A stretch of DNA of 64,000 bases from Microbacterium maritypicum MF109 (GCF_000455825.1 NZ_ATAO01000195.1:124001-188000), one strand, 5' to 3'; numbered from the stretch's first letter, positions 33,604 through 42,920 are shown. A program made the numbers and translations. The notes: generated from the sequence alone by a model not told the origin.

Positions 33604-34557
33604 ATGAACGAACAGAAGAAGATCGCGGTCGCCGGTGCGACCGGTTCCCAGGGCGGTGGCGTCGTGGACGCCATTCTCGCCGACCCCGAGCAGCGATTCG
33701 CTGTCCGCGCGCTCACGCGGGACCCGTCGTCCCCGGCCGCACGCGCGCTCGCCGCACGCGGAGTGGAGGTGGTGCAGGCCGACTTCGCCGACGAGCCGAG
33801 CGTGGTCGCCGCACTCACCGGCGTCGATGGCGCGTTCCTGGTGACGAACTTCTGGGCGCACGGATCCGCTGCCAGGGAGCTCGAGGAGATCGCGACGCTC
33901 GCCCGAGCCGCCGCCGCGAGCGGCGTCGGCCACGTGGTGTGGTCGACGCTGGAGGACACGCGCGATCTGCTGCCCCTGGAAGATCCGCGAATGCCTGTGC
34001 TGCAGGATCACTACAACGTGCCGCACTTCGACGCGAAGGGCGAGGGCAACGCCTTCTTCGCCGCGGCAGGAGTGCCGACCACCTACCTGAACACGGCATT
34101 CTTCTTCCAGAACCTCGCGGCCTCCGCGATGGGGGCGCGTCGAGAGGATGACGGTGTGCTGACGCTGACGCTTCCGCTCGAGGACGGGAAGCGGATGTCG
34201 GCGGTCGACGTCTCGGACATCGGACGGACCGCGTTCGCGATCCTGGCCGCGGGCGACGAGTACATCGGCCGGACGGTCGGGTTGGCGGGGGACCACCTGA
34301 CGGGAGCTGAGTACGCGTCCGTCTTGAGCGACGTGCTCGGGGAACCCGTGCGATTCCGGTCGATCGCGTACGACGACGCGCGCAGGTCGGGCGCTCCCGG
34401 CAGTGACGAGTTCGGCAACATGTTCCAGTACTACGGCGATTTCGACGCCGAGTTCACCGGGGCGCGCGACCTGACGTCACTGCGGAAAATCGTTCCCGGG
34501 CTCAAGGACTTCCGCACGTGGGCTCAGGAGAACGTCGCGCTGCTGACGGCCGAGTAG
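33604..34557 (+). CDS. NmrA-family NAD(P)-binding protein
   Basis: Protein of 317 residues, an atypical short-chain dehydrogenase. The nucleotide motif is VAGATGSQGGGVV, and HVVWSTLEDTRDLLP and FFFQNLAA are typical of NmrA/HSCARG-like redox sensors or reductases. The ribosome site is AGAAGGAAAG. It follows the F420-reductase-like gene after 65 bp; the spacer contains two copies of GCAACCGCACGAA in tandem (33556 and 33571). It is likely co-regulated from the operator at 32435. Confidence 0.84.
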   Translation: MNEQKKIAVAGATGSQGGGVVDAILADPEQRFAVRALTRDPSSPAARALAARGVEVVQADFADEPSVVAALTGVDGAFLVTNFWAHGSAARELEEIATLARAAAASGVGHVVWSTLEDTRDLLPLEDPRMPVLQDHYNVPHFDAKGEGNAFFAAAGVPTTYLNTAFFFQNLAASAMGARREDDGVLTLTLPLEDGKRMSAVDVSDIGRTAFAILAAGDEYIGRTVGLAGDHLTGAEYASVLSDVLGEPVRFRSIAYDDARRSGAPGSDEFGNMFQYYGDFDAEFTGARDLTSLRKIVPGLKDFRTWAQENVALLTAE

Positions 34558-34560
34558 ACG

Positions 34561-35955
34561 ATGAGCGAACACACGGTGACCGTCTCGACGGCTCGGGAGC
34601 TGCTGGCCGCCGTCAGCGCAGGTGTCGAGGACATCGAGGTGCGTGGGAGCATCGTCGGGGCGCCGGGGTTCACCCTCGCGCCCGGTGTGAGTCTTCGCGG
34701 AGGGACCCTGCAGTTCGGGGCCAGGGGTGTGCGGCTGACCTCGGACAACACGCTCGAGGACATCTCGATCCTGACGGCCGATGAGGAGGCGGCGATCCTC
34801 AACGACACCGGGGTGACCGATCTCGGCACCCTCACGCTGCGCAACGTCACCACGCGGGGGCAGATCGTCATCCTGGCGGAGGACCGTGTGCGTGGCGGGC
34901 ACGTGCAGGCCGAGAACGTGCGGGTGCTCACCGCCGACCTGCGTGGACGGTTCCACCGTCCGCACGGGTTCGGCGTGGACGTCTTGCAAGGAGGCTTCAC
35001 GCTGTGGAACCGGCAGGCGGATCCCGAGGTGGAGCTGACGGCGGAACTGCTCGAGATCTCTGCGGGGACGGAGGCCGAGCCGGTGTACGGAAGCGGGATC
35101 TTCGTCGGGGGACACGGAGGTCGGGACGGGCGCGGTGCGGGCGGAACCGTGCACGTCACCCGACTGCGCACCGGAGAGGTGCACACGGACGGGGCGATCC
35201 CGGCGGGGACGCCGGATCTGATCTCGGCCGGGGTGTTCGTGCTCAGCGGGGCGACGGTCGACGCGATGCGCACCGCGGGGGCCGTCACGACGTACGGCCC
35301 GAACGACATGGTGCTCGACAACTGGGGATCGGTGGGCACCTGGATCGCCACGGGAGAGGTCGCGTCGCACGGGCCGAGCGGTATCGGGGTCGTGAACTTC
35401 GGCGATATCGACACCCTCGACGTGCGCGCGCCGATCGTCACGACGGGGAAGGGCGCCCGGGGCTTCAACCTCTACGACGGCACGTTGCGGGAGGCGAGGT
35501 TCCAGAGCATCCGCACGACGGGCGACGGGTCGATCGGCATCCAGATCAGCAGGCCGATGGGGAGGCTTGCGGTGGATGGCGATGTCACGACGAGCGGCGG
35601 TGAGGGGCTGAGCCTCGTCAAAGGCGTGCAGATGACGCTCCCGGCGATCGCGCTGAGCGTGGCGGGGACCGGATCCGTCGACGCGCTCCGCATCGGCGGA
35701 CGGCTCGTCACCGCGGGGGCTAACGTGGTCACACTGGAAGTGGGGGGACGTGTGGGCGAGGTGTCGATAGCCGGTGGCGTCCGCGCTACAGGAGCGGGCT
35801 CGAGGGCCGTGTCGCTGCTCGACAGTGCGGACATCGACATCGCGGACATCGACATCGCCGACATCGACAGTGCCGACATCGACAGTGCCGACATCGACAG
35901 TGCCGACATCGACAGCGCGGACATCGGCCTCCGATCGTCCGGCCCGAGGGGATGA
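34561..35955 (+). CDS. Cytoplasmic beta-helix-like protein with C-terminal pentapeptide repeats
   Basis: Protein of 464 residues without a signal peptide. Most of the chain is a run of short beta strands with Gly/Thr turns (LAPGVSLRGGTLQFGARG; TLTLRNVTTRGQIVIL), consistent with a right-handed parallel beta-helix. The C-terminus (about 420-455) consists of seven pentapeptides of the ADI(D)(S/I) kind, matching the A(D/N)LXX pentapeptide-repeat rule and encoded by a 15-bp DNA repeat. The ATG lies 3 bp after the NmrA stop with no strong ribosome site, implying coupling. The GH15 gene follows. Function unknown; no catalytic motif seen. Confidence 0.72.
   Translation: MSEHTVTVSTARELLAAVSAGVEDIEVRGSIVGAPGFTLAPGVSLRGGTLQFGARGVRLTSDNTLEDISILTADEEAAILNDTGVTDLGTLTLRNVTTRGQIVILAEDRVRGGHVQAENVRVLTADLRGRFHRPHGFGVDVLQGGFTLWNRQADPEVELTAELLEISAGTEAEPVYGSGIFVGGHGGRDGRGAGGTVHVTRLRTGEVHTDGAIPAGTPDLISAGVFVLSGATVDAMRTAGAVTTYGPNDMVLDNWGSVGTWIATGEVASHGPSGIGVVNFGDIDTLDVRAPIVTTGKGARGFNLYDGTLREARFQSIRTTGDGSIGIQISRPMGRLAVDGDVTTSGGEGLSLVKGVQMTLPAIALSVAGTGSVDALRIGGRLVTAGANVVTLEVGGRVGEVSIAGGVRATGAGSRAVSLLDSADIDIADIDIADIDSADIDSADIDSADIDSADIGLRSSGPRG
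35821..35925 (+). repeat. Seven-unit 15-bp tandem repeat encoding pentapeptides
   Basis: Units of GACAGTGCCGACATC type; three central copies (35866-35910) are identical and the others differ at 1-4 bases. The repeat is in frame, so copy-number change would lengthen or shorten the protein without a frameshift. Confidence 0.9.
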
Positions 35956-35961
35956 GGCGCC

Positions 35962-37785
35962 GTGGGGGATGAGGCGGGCGTCCGCATCGAGGACTACGCG
36001 CTGCTGAGCAACTGCCGCACGGCGGCGCTGGTGTCGTGCGCGGGCAGCATCGACTGGCTGTGCCTGCCGCGGCTGGACTCGGCATCGACGTTCGCGGCGA
36101 TCCTCGGCGACGAGTCCCACGGGCGGTGGCTGCTGCATCCGACCGACCCCGCTGCGACGAGCACGCGACGCTACGACCGGGAGACCTTCGTGCTGGTCAC
36201 CCGATGGGAGAGCGGCGATGCGGTCGCCGAGGTGCACGACTTCATGCCGATGGGACTCGATCCCGATGCGGCGATCCGGCGGACCGATCTGGTCCGCCGG
36301 ATCGTGGGAGTGCGCGGCTCCATGGTCTTCGAGCAGCGGCTGAGCATCCGCTTCGACTACGCCAGGGTGATGCCCTGGGTGCGCCAGGTCGGGCCGGAGG
36401 GAGACCCATGTCTGGTCGCGATGGGTGGCCCGGATGCCCTCGCCCTGCGCGGTGCACCGCTGAAGCCGATCGACCATCAGCACCGGGGCGAGCTGGCGGT
36501 CGACGCCGGAGAGGTGCGTGACCTGCAGCTGACGTGGTTCCCCTCGCACCTCGACCTCCCCCATGCGCTCGACGTGCAGAACGAGCTGGACGCCACGAAG
36601 GCCTGGTGGCAGGACTGGGCCGATCGGATCTCGCACGACGGCCCGCACCGGGACGAGGTGGTCCGGTCGCTGCTGATCCTGCGGGCACTCACCAACCACG
36701 AGACGGGCGGGATCGCCGCCGCGGCGACCATGGCCCTGCCGGAGGAGATCGGGGGCGTGCGCAACTGGGACTACCGCTATGTCTGGCTGCGCGATGCCGC
36801 CCTCACCCTCGAAGCGCTGCTCGCCCACGGGTTCCTCGGGGTGGCGGGGCAGTGGCGGGAATGGCTGCTGCGGGCCGTCGCCGGGGATCCTGCCGACCTC
36901 CAGATCATGTACGGCCCGGCGGGGGAGAGAGATCTCGTGGAGCGCGTGCTGACGAATCTCCCGGGATACGAGGGTTCCGCACCGGTGCGGATCGGCAACG
37001 GTGCGGCGGACCAGTATCAGGCCGACGTCGTGGGCGAGGTGCTGGTGACGCTGTCGGCCGCGCGGGCGGCGGGACTCAACGAGTCGGGCTTCTCCTGGCC
37101 GCTGGAGCGCGAGTTGGTCCGATTCGCCTCCGAGCAGATCGAGCGCCCGGATCAGGGACTGTGGGAGATCCGGGGTGAGCCCCGTCTCTTCACGCACTCA
37201 CGGGTGATGATGTGGGCGGCGTTCGACCGCGCGGTGCGCGCTGTCGAGGAGCACGGGCTCGAAGGCCCCGTGGAGCGCTGGCGCGGGCTGCGGGATCGGA
37301 TGCGCGAGGAGATCGATCGCGACGGTGTCGTCGACGGTCACTTCGTGCAGCACTACGCGACCACCGAGGTCGACGCCTCGCTGCTCCTCCTTCCGCAGGT
37401 GGGGTACTGCCGGCCGGATGATCCCCGGATGCTGGCGACGGTCGCACGCATCGAGCAGACGCTGATGTCCGACGGGCTCGTGCGTCGGTATCGCACCGGC
37501 ACGGGGGTCGACGGACTCTCGGGCTCGGAAGGTGCTTTCCTGGCGTGCTCGTTCTGGCTGGTCGAGCAGTACGCGTTGACGGGGCGGCGTGCGGATGGGC
37601 ATGCCCTCATGGAGCGGTTGTGCGGGCTCGCGAACGACGTGGGGATGCTGTCGGAGGAGTATGACCCGGTGGCGGGGCGGCAACTCGGCAACACTCCGCA
37701 AGCCTTCTCGCACCTCGCGCTCGTGCGAGCAGCGGATGCGCTGGCCCTGGCGGATCTCGGCTCGGCAGAGGAGAGGTCGCGCTGA
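35962..37785 (+). CDS. Glycoside hydrolase family 15 protein (glucoamylase/trehalase-like)
   Basis: Cytoplasmic enzyme of 607 residues. The N-terminal beta-sandwich domain includes IEDYALLSNCRTAALVS and GSIDWLCLPRLDSAS, standard GH15 openers. An (alpha/alpha)6 barrel follows with NWDYRYVWLRDA, DQGLWEIRG (candidate catalytic acid) and MLSEEYDP (candidate base). Actinobacterial members include trehalases and glucoamylases acting on alpha-glucosides. The GTG start is preceded by GAGG. It begins 6 bp after the pentapeptide-repeat protein, suggesting one transcript, though the functional link is unclear. Confidence 0.9.
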   Translation: MGDEAGVRIEDYALLSNCRTAALVSCAGSIDWLCLPRLDSASTFAAILGDESHGRWLLHPTDPAATSTRRYDRETFVLVTRWESGDAVAEVHDFMPMGLDPDAAIRRTDLVRRIVGVRGSMVFEQRLSIRFDYARVMPWVRQVGPEGDPCLVAMGGPDALALRGAPLKPIDHQHRGELAVDAGEVRDLQLTWFPSHLDLPHALDVQNELDATKAWWQDWADRISHDGPHRDEVVRSLLILRALTNHETGGIAAAATMALPEEIGGVRNWDYRYVWLRDAALTLEALLAHGFLGVAGQWREWLLRAVAGDPADLQIMYGPAGERDLVERVLTNLPGYEGSAPVRIGNGAADQYQADVVGEVLVTLSAARAAGLNESGFSWPLERELVRFASEQIERPDQGLWEIRGEPRLFTHSRVMMWAAFDRAVRAVEEHGLEGPVERWRGLRDRMREEIDRDGVVDGHFVQHYATTEVDASLLLLPQVGYCRPDDPRMLATVARIEQTLMSDGLVRRYRTGTGVDGLSGSEGAFLACSFWLVEQYALTGRRADGHALMERLCGLANDVGMLSEEYDPVAGRQLGNTPQAFSHLALVRAADALALADLGSAEERSR

Positions 37786-37802
37786 GGGGGCGGTCCCTCG
37801 GC
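37781..37802 (+). terminator. Short hairpin after the GH15 gene
   Basis: Stem GCTGAGGG / CCCTCGGC (one G:U pair) with a 6-nt loop, starting in the stop codon region. Confidence 0.45.
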
Positions 37803-37840
37803 GTCTTCTCACCCGAGCGCGCAGTTCCTAGGATGTGGAC

Positions 37841-38749
37841 ATGACGGAACCGATTAAGCGGCGGGACCCTCTGGTCCCGCGCCGACGGTTCTCCGTCAAC
37901 GCGGCTCTCGACGACGTCTTCTTCGTGTTCGCCGGTCTCGCCGCGATCTGGCTCGCGTATCTCATCATCACGGAGGCGTTCTCGTGGGGCTGGTGGGCCA
38001 TCGGGTTCGCGGTGGCGTTCTGGCTGATCCTCGCCTACCTCGTGCTGCCGAGACTGCACTCCATCCTCACGCGCATCTACGTGCCCAGCTACTTCATCGG
38101 GCGGGCGCGAACGAGCGACGGCCTGCTCGGAGACCCGGTGAACCTCGCCGTCCTCGGCACCGAGGAGCAGCTCACCCGGTGCATGGCCGAGGCCGGGTGG
38201 ACACGCGCCGATGACATCACCGCCGCATCGACCTGGCGCATCGTGTCGTCGACCATGCTCAGGCGCAGCTACGACGAGGCCCCGGTCAGCCCGCTCTTCC
38301 TGTTCGGGAGACGGCAGGATCTCGCCTATCAGCAGGAGGTCGAGGGCAACCCGGCCAAGCGGCACCATGTCAGATTCTGGCGCTGCCCTGACGGCTGGAT
38401 GCTGCCAGGTGGGCACCGTGTCGACTGGGTGGCCGCCGGAACGTTCGACCGTGCGGTCGGGTTCTCGCTGTTCACCCTGCAGATCACCCACAAGATCGAT
38501 GCGGACATCGACATCGAACGCGATCACATCGTCGGCACGCTCCGCGAGGCGCACACCGGGGTGCGCATCGTCATCATCCGTGACTTCTCCACGGGATACC
38601 ACTCCCGGAACGGCGGGGGCGACAGCATCCACACCGATGGCGATCTGCCCGTGGTCGATCTCCGCCGCGTGGTGCAGGCGCGGTCGGCGGATGCCGCGGA
38701 GGAGGCCGTCGAAGAGGCGCCGGTCACCGAGCTGCGAGGTCTGTCGTGA
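37841..38749 (+). CDS. LssY C-terminal-domain membrane protein
   Basis: Protein of 302 residues. Two helices (about 26-45 and 50-70) precede a soluble domain matching the LssY_C family: RIYVPSYFIGRARTSDG, DPVNLAVLGTEEQL, RRSYDEAPVSPLFLFGRRQDLAYQQ and HHVRFWRC. In Legionella LssY this domain is joined to a phosphatase; here it stands alone with its own helices. The stop overlaps the next gene's GTG start. Function of the stand-alone form is not established. Confidence 0.82.
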   Translation: MTEPIKRRDPLVPRRRFSVNAALDDVFFVFAGLAAIWLAYLIITEAFSWGWWAIGFAVAFWLILAYLVLPRLHSILTRIYVPSYFIGRARTSDGLLGDPVNLAVLGTEEQLTRCMAEAGWTRADDITAASTWRIVSSTMLRRSYDEAPVSPLFLFGRRQDLAYQQEVEGNPAKRHHVRFWRCPDGWMLPGGHRVDWVAAGTFDRAVGFSLFTLQITHKIDADIDIERDHIVGTLREAHTGVRIVIIRDFSTGYHSRNGGGDSIHTDGDLPVVDLRRVVQARSADAAEEAVEEAPVTELRGLS

Positions 38750-39213
38750 AGCGGCCTCTGGCCACCGGCCTCGGCGCGGTGCTGATGTCGCTCCGGGTGA
38801 TCTGGGGGTTCGTCTCGATCCTCGTCTACGTGCTGAACTGGACGGCGATCAGGGAGGAGATCTTCTCCACCGGCGACGGCACCGTGCTGGTTCCACCGGA
38901 TGTCGCCGACATCCTCCTCATCGTCGGGTTCAGCGCGCTCGGCGTCTGGTACCTGTTCTACGGTGTGCTCGCCGGCCTGGTGTTCACCGGGTCGAACTGG
39001 GCACGCATCGTGGCGATGAGCTTCGCCTCGCTCAGCATCATCGTCGTCTTCCTCGACTGGTGGAACGCCGGCATCCCCGTCACGTTCCGCACCTCGCTCG
39101 CGAGCGTCGCGCTCGACATCCTCGTGCTGCTCGCCCTGTCGGCGCAGAGCGCCCGGAGCTTCGCCCGGCGCAACGACCCCCGCTTCATCAGCACGGGAGA
39201 GCCGCTCGCCTGA
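38746..39213 (+). CDS. Small four-helix membrane protein, unknown function
   Basis: Protein of 155 residues with four hydrophobic segments (about 10-30, 55-80, 85-105 and 112-132), ending in a polar tail RNDPRFISTGEPLA. No signal peptide cleavage motif and no recognised family. The GTG start overlaps the LssY_C stop (GTGA), so the two are coupled. It is convergent with corA after only 10 bp. Confidence 0.75.
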   Translation: MKRPLATGLGAVLMSLRVIWGFVSILVYVLNWTAIREEIFSTGDGTVLVPPDVADILLIVGFSALGVWYLFYGVLAGLVFTGSNWARIVAMSFASLSIIVVFLDWWNAGIPVTFRTSLASVALDILVLLALSAQSARSFARRNDPRFISTGEPLA

Positions 39214-39223
39214 GGCGGTCGGT

Positions 39224-40231
39224 TCAGAGCCACTTCTTGTACTTGAACACCCCGAACAGGCCGACGGCGAACGCGACCATCGCGCCGATGGCCATCGGGT
39301 AGCCGAAGGCCCAGTGCAGCTCGGGCATCACGTCGAAGTTCATCCCGTACACCGTGCCGACCAGCGTCGGGGCGAAGATGATCGCCGCCCAGGAGGAGAT
39401 CTTCTTGATCTCGTCGTTCTGCGCGAGCCCGGCTTCGGTCTGGCGGCGTGCGACCAGCGCGGAGTGCACGGTGAGCGCGTTCTCGAGGATCGCCCGGAAC
39501 GAGTCGATCTTCTCGTTGACGCGGATCGTGTGGTCGAGCACGTCGCGCAGCGAACGCTGCAGCTCCTCGTCGATGCGGTACTTCGCCGATCCCCGACGCA
39601 GCCACTCCAGCATCCCGTTCAGCGGGTGCACGGCGCGCTGGAAGTTGATGACCTCGCGGGACAGCTCGTAGATGCGGCGGGAGAGCGCGCTGTCGTCGTC
39701 GCCGTCGCCGAAGAGCTGGTCCTCGATCTCGTCGATGTCGTTCAGCAGACCCGCCACGATCGGCTCGTAGCCGTCGACGACCTCATCGAGGATCGCGTAG
39801 AGCACGGCCTCCGGCCCCATCGCGAGCAGTTCGGGGTTCGCCTCCATGCGGGCGCGCACGGCGGCGAGGTTGGGCGACTCGGCGTGCCGGATCGTCACCA
39901 CGAAGTCGGGGCCGACGAACAGGTGCAGCTCGCCGAACTCGATCGACTCCTGCTCGTCGCGGTAGCGCGCGGGGCGCAGCACGGCGAACAGGGTATCGCC
40001 GTAGCGCTCCACCTTCGAGCGCTGGTGGCCTGAGAGCGCATCCTCGACGGCGAGGGGATGCAGGTCGAACTCGCGCGCGACGGACGCCACCTCTTCGGGG
40101 CTGGGCCGGTACAGGCCGATCCAGGCGATGCCCCCGGCGGCGTCCAGCATCCGGTAGGTCTCGTCCAGGTTCTTGGGGGTCTCCACGCGACGTCCGTGGA
40201 CGTACACGCCGTTGTCGATGAGCGCCATCAT
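39224..40231 (-). CDS. corA: CorA-family magnesium/divalent cation channel
   Basis: Channel protein of 335 residues: a long cytoplasmic alpha/beta domain, a stalk helix, then two C-terminal helices joined by the signature YGMNF. The tail is FGVFKYKKWL, basic as in the family. It forms pentamers that pass Mg2+ (or Co2+). The start at 40231 is the first of two ATG codons behind GGAG; an upstream GTG at 40255 is less likely. There is no visible M-box riboswitch in the upstream sequence. Confidence 0.92.
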   Translation of the reverse strand: MMALIDNGVYVHGRRVETPKNLDETYRMLDAAGGIAWIGLYRPSPEEVASVAREFDLHPLAVEDALSGHQRSKVERYGDTLFAVLRPARYRDEQESIEFGELHLFVGPDFVVTIRHAESPNLAAVRARMEANPELLAMGPEAVLYAILDEVVDGYEPIVAGLLNDIDEIEDQLFGDGDDDSALSRRIYELSREVINFQRAVHPLNGMLEWLRRGSAKYRIDEELQRSLRDVLDHTIRVNEKIDSFRAILENALTVHSALVARRQTEAGLAQNDEIKKISSWAAIIFAPTLVGTVYGMNFDVMPELHWAFGYPMAIGAMVAFAVGLFGVFKYKKWL

Positions 40232-40687
40232 GCGGCTCCGTTCTCGCAGGTGCACGGCAGCAGAGAGCTCCGTGCGCGGGTTTCGTCAGGGGGCGGATGA
40301 CGCCGCCGACGGCTGCGGAGAAGGACGTGCGAAAGCGGACCGGAAGGTCAACGCGCGAGCGCAGGGAGTCGCGACGCAGCGAAGGCGGCGTCGTAACTAT
40401 CACCGGACATCGCCATCACCGCCTTTCGAGACTCTTCGGGCCGAACGACCCAACACGTCAGTATACTCCTGTCTGCTGTGAGGATTCCCGGTCGCGCTCC
40501 TGCCCCGATCAGAGCAGTATTCTGTTCGCCGAGAGGTGGAGTAGCACGTTACCTGCTAGTAGCATCGGACCTCGAAGCGATGCGGAGAGTCCGGCGTCGC
40601 CCCTTTCCGCATCGATCCGTCCGCTCCCGGCGCAGCCTCTTCGTGCGCCCGGTGTGTGCGGACGATGCGCCGCACGAAGGAGACTCC
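40232..40687. other. 456-bp divergent intergenic region (corA / LAxTG protein)
   Basis: No gene is supported. It contains the imperfect palindrome GTAGCACGTTAC at 40541-40552, close to a better copy at 42921. Promoters for both divergent genes must lie here but no clear -35/-10 pair was identified. Confidence 0.5.
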
Positions 40688-42796
40688 ATGTCCGCTGCCC
40701 TCAGTCATCCTCGAGCCCGCGGTCTGCGGGGTGGGATCGCCGCCGTGCTGATGGTGTCGGCCGGGCTCGTCGGGGCCTCCATCGCCACCGCACCCGCCGC
40801 TCAGGCGGCGCCGGTCCTGCAGTGCACGGGGTCGACGGTCTACGTCACCAACCAGGGTGCGGGCGACGGCGACCTCTGGCAGATCGATGCGACGACGGGG
40901 ACGGCGACCGCGCTGATCGACCTTCCCGGTGACAACGTCGTCAATCAGCTGGGCATCGCGCCGGGAGGGGGGAACTTCCTGTTCACCAAGGCGGGGACCG
41001 TGTACGACTACACGCTCGCGACCGACTCCTTCGACTCCACACCGGCCCAGGTGCTCGCGGGCTACTCGGCCGTCGGCGGAGCGGTGAGCCCGACGAGCGG
41101 GCTCTATTACTACGGGGGCATCGGCGCCGGCGGCACCGAGTACCAGATCGCCGTCTACGACCCCGTGACGAACACGAATCGGGGCGTCGCCTCGACGATC
41201 CGTCTGCCCGAGGGCGTCGCGCTCACCAACAGCGACTTCGCGTTCGACACCCTCGGTCAGATGTACATCGTGGGCAGCACGCCGACCGGTGGTGCGCTGA
41301 TCCGCGTCGACGGCTCGATCCCCTCGACGGGGTCGAACTCCGCACTCACCTCGTCGCTGCTCACGAGGATCGAGCCCGTCGCCGGTGTGACCTATGCCGC
41401 CATCGCCTTCGGTGGGACCGGCGAGGTGTACATCGGTGGAGGCGCGGGACCGATCCTCCGGGTGAACGCCACCACCGGGGCATTGGTCGGGAACGTGCCG
41501 GTCTCGGGGGCCGTCGCCTCGAACATGACGGACTTCGCGACCTGTGGTGCGCCGCCGACCCTGACGGTGCAGAAGAACGTGGCGGGGCGGGTGCAGCCCA
41601 CCGATCAGTTCGCCCTCTCGATCACCGGCGGCGGCATCGTGCCGGGACCAGGCAGCATCGGGGTCACCGAGGGTGCGGAGCCCGGGCTGCAGACGCAGTC
41701 GCCGGCCGAGACCGCCGGATCGGTGATCGTGCAGCCGAACGCCACCTACGACTTCGGCGAGACCGCCGCGGGAACGACGAATCTCGCGGACTACGGATCC
41801 CGCTGGGAGTGCGTCGATGCGCAGGGACCCGCGGGGGCCACGATCGGCTCCGGCACCGGTCCGTCGGGGAGCGTCACGATTCCGCAGATCGCCGGCGTCG
41901 CCGTGGTCTGCACCGTGTTCAACGAGCCGCTCGTGCCCGGGATGAGCCTCGACAAGAGGGTCACCGGAGTCATCGACGCCAATGGAAACGGCTACGACGA
42001 TGTGGGCGACCGGATCACGTGGGAGTTCGAACTCACCAACACCGGCGAGACTCCGCTCGCGGGACTCACGATCGACGACGACAGGCTCGCTGCTGCAGGT
42101 ATCGGCATCACCTGCGATCCGGACGCGCTCGCCCCGGCGGAGTCGGTGGTGTGCACGGCGGACCGGCCCTATACGATCACGCCGGCCGATCTCGCCGCGG
42201 GCGCGGTGGTCAACACGGCGACGGGGACAGGCACGCCCCCGGGTAAGCCCCCTGTCATCACCCCTCCGGACACCACGGAGACACCGGTCGGCGGCTACAC
42301 CGTGACCAAGGGGTCGGACCCCCGGTCTGGCAGATCGGTGGCGGCGGGTTCCGTCATCGCCTACACGCTCACGGTGACCCAACGCGGCCTGGCGGCCGTT
42401 CCCGGAGCGGTGCTCGAGGATGATCTCGCCGAGGTGCTGGACGATGCCGCCTACAACGGTGATGTCTCCGCTTCTGCCGGTGCCGCATCCTTCGACGCGG
42501 CCGCGGGGACGCTCTCGTGGAGAGGCGACCTGGCAGCGGGCGACGTGGTCACGATCACGTATTCGGTGACCGTGGGAACGCGCGGTGACGGTGACCTCGT
42601 CAACACGGTCACCAGCCCGGGGTGCAGCACCGCCTGCACGACCACGCACGACCGGGTCCCGCCCCCCGCTGCCGGCCTTGCGACTACGGGAGGCGGAGTC
42701 GCGATCGGCGGCATCGTGGGCGCCGTGCTGGTCATCGCCGTCGGTGCAGGGCTCGTCCTCCGCGGGCGCCGCGGGGCTCGCCACGACGTGAGCTGA
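40688..42796 (+). CDS. LAxTG-anchored DUF11 protein, paralogue of the 5.5-kb giant
   Basis: Secreted protein of 702 residues. A signal peptide (cleavage near AAQAAP) precedes an N-terminal domain of about 270 residues starting VLQCTGSTVYVTNQG. It parallels the LCTPGAVYVQS domain of the giant protein, both with a final Cys near (ATC/SSC). A prealbumin-like segment (LTVQKNVAGRVQPTDQFALS) and two DUF11 repeats follow (SLDKRVTGVIDANGNG; YTVTKGSDPRSGR). The tail is LATTG, a hydrophobic helix and RGRRGARHDVS, a class E sortase signal. The ribosome site AAGGAG lies 5 nt before the ATG. It stands alone with its own terminator. Confidence 0.87.
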   Translation: MSAALSHPRARGLRGGIAAVLMVSAGLVGASIATAPAAQAAPVLQCTGSTVYVTNQGAGDGDLWQIDATTGTATALIDLPGDNVVNQLGIAPGGGNFLFTKAGTVYDYTLATDSFDSTPAQVLAGYSAVGGAVSPTSGLYYYGGIGAGGTEYQIAVYDPVTNTNRGVASTIRLPEGVALTNSDFAFDTLGQMYIVGSTPTGGALIRVDGSIPSTGSNSALTSSLLTRIEPVAGVTYAAIAFGGTGEVYIGGGAGPILRVNATTGALVGNVPVSGAVASNMTDFATCGAPPTLTVQKNVAGRVQPTDQFALSITGGGIVPGPGSIGVTEGAEPGLQTQSPAETAGSVIVQPNATYDFGETAAGTTNLADYGSRWECVDAQGPAGATIGSGTGPSGSVTIPQIAGVAVVCTVFNEPLVPGMSLDKRVTGVIDANGNGYDDVGDRITWEFELTNTGETPLAGLTIDDDRLAAAGIGITCDPDALAPAESVVCTADRPYTITPADLAAGAVVNTATGTGTPPGKPPVITPPDTTETPVGGYTVTKGSDPRSGRSVAAGSVIAYTLTVTQRGLAAVPGAVLEDDLAEVLDDAAYNGDVSASAGAASFDAAAGTLSWRGDLAAGDVVTITYSVTVGTRGDGDLVNTVTSPGCSTACTTTHDRVPPPAAGLATTGGGVAIGGIVGAVLVIAVGAGLVLRGRRGARHDVS

Positions 42797-42846
42797 TCTG
42801 AACGGACACGTGAGCTGACGCGGACCGAGGCGGGAGCGTCGAGGAA

Positions 42847-42873
42847 GGCCGGTCGGGAGCGCTCCGACCGGCC
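42847..42873 (+). terminator. Terminator after LAxTG gene
   Basis: Perfect 10-bp stem GGCCGGTCGG / CCGACCGGCC with a 7-nt loop, 50 bp past the stop. Confidence 0.65.
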
Positions 42874-42920
42874 GTTCGCTCGCGGCCTCGGCAGATGCAT
42901 AGTCCGGTTCAGGGATGATC

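Noticed and set aside
35821..35925. CRISPR-like array
   Set aside because: Units are contiguous 15-mers without spacers and are in frame within a protein gene.
34477..37197. 906-codon minus-strand frame across the beta-helix and GH15 genes
   Set aside because: No motif, low-complexity composition and full overlap with two supported genes.
40232..40687. Mg2+ riboswitch before corA
   Set aside because: No recognisable M-box core or ykoK-type motif; only generic GC-rich sequence is present.
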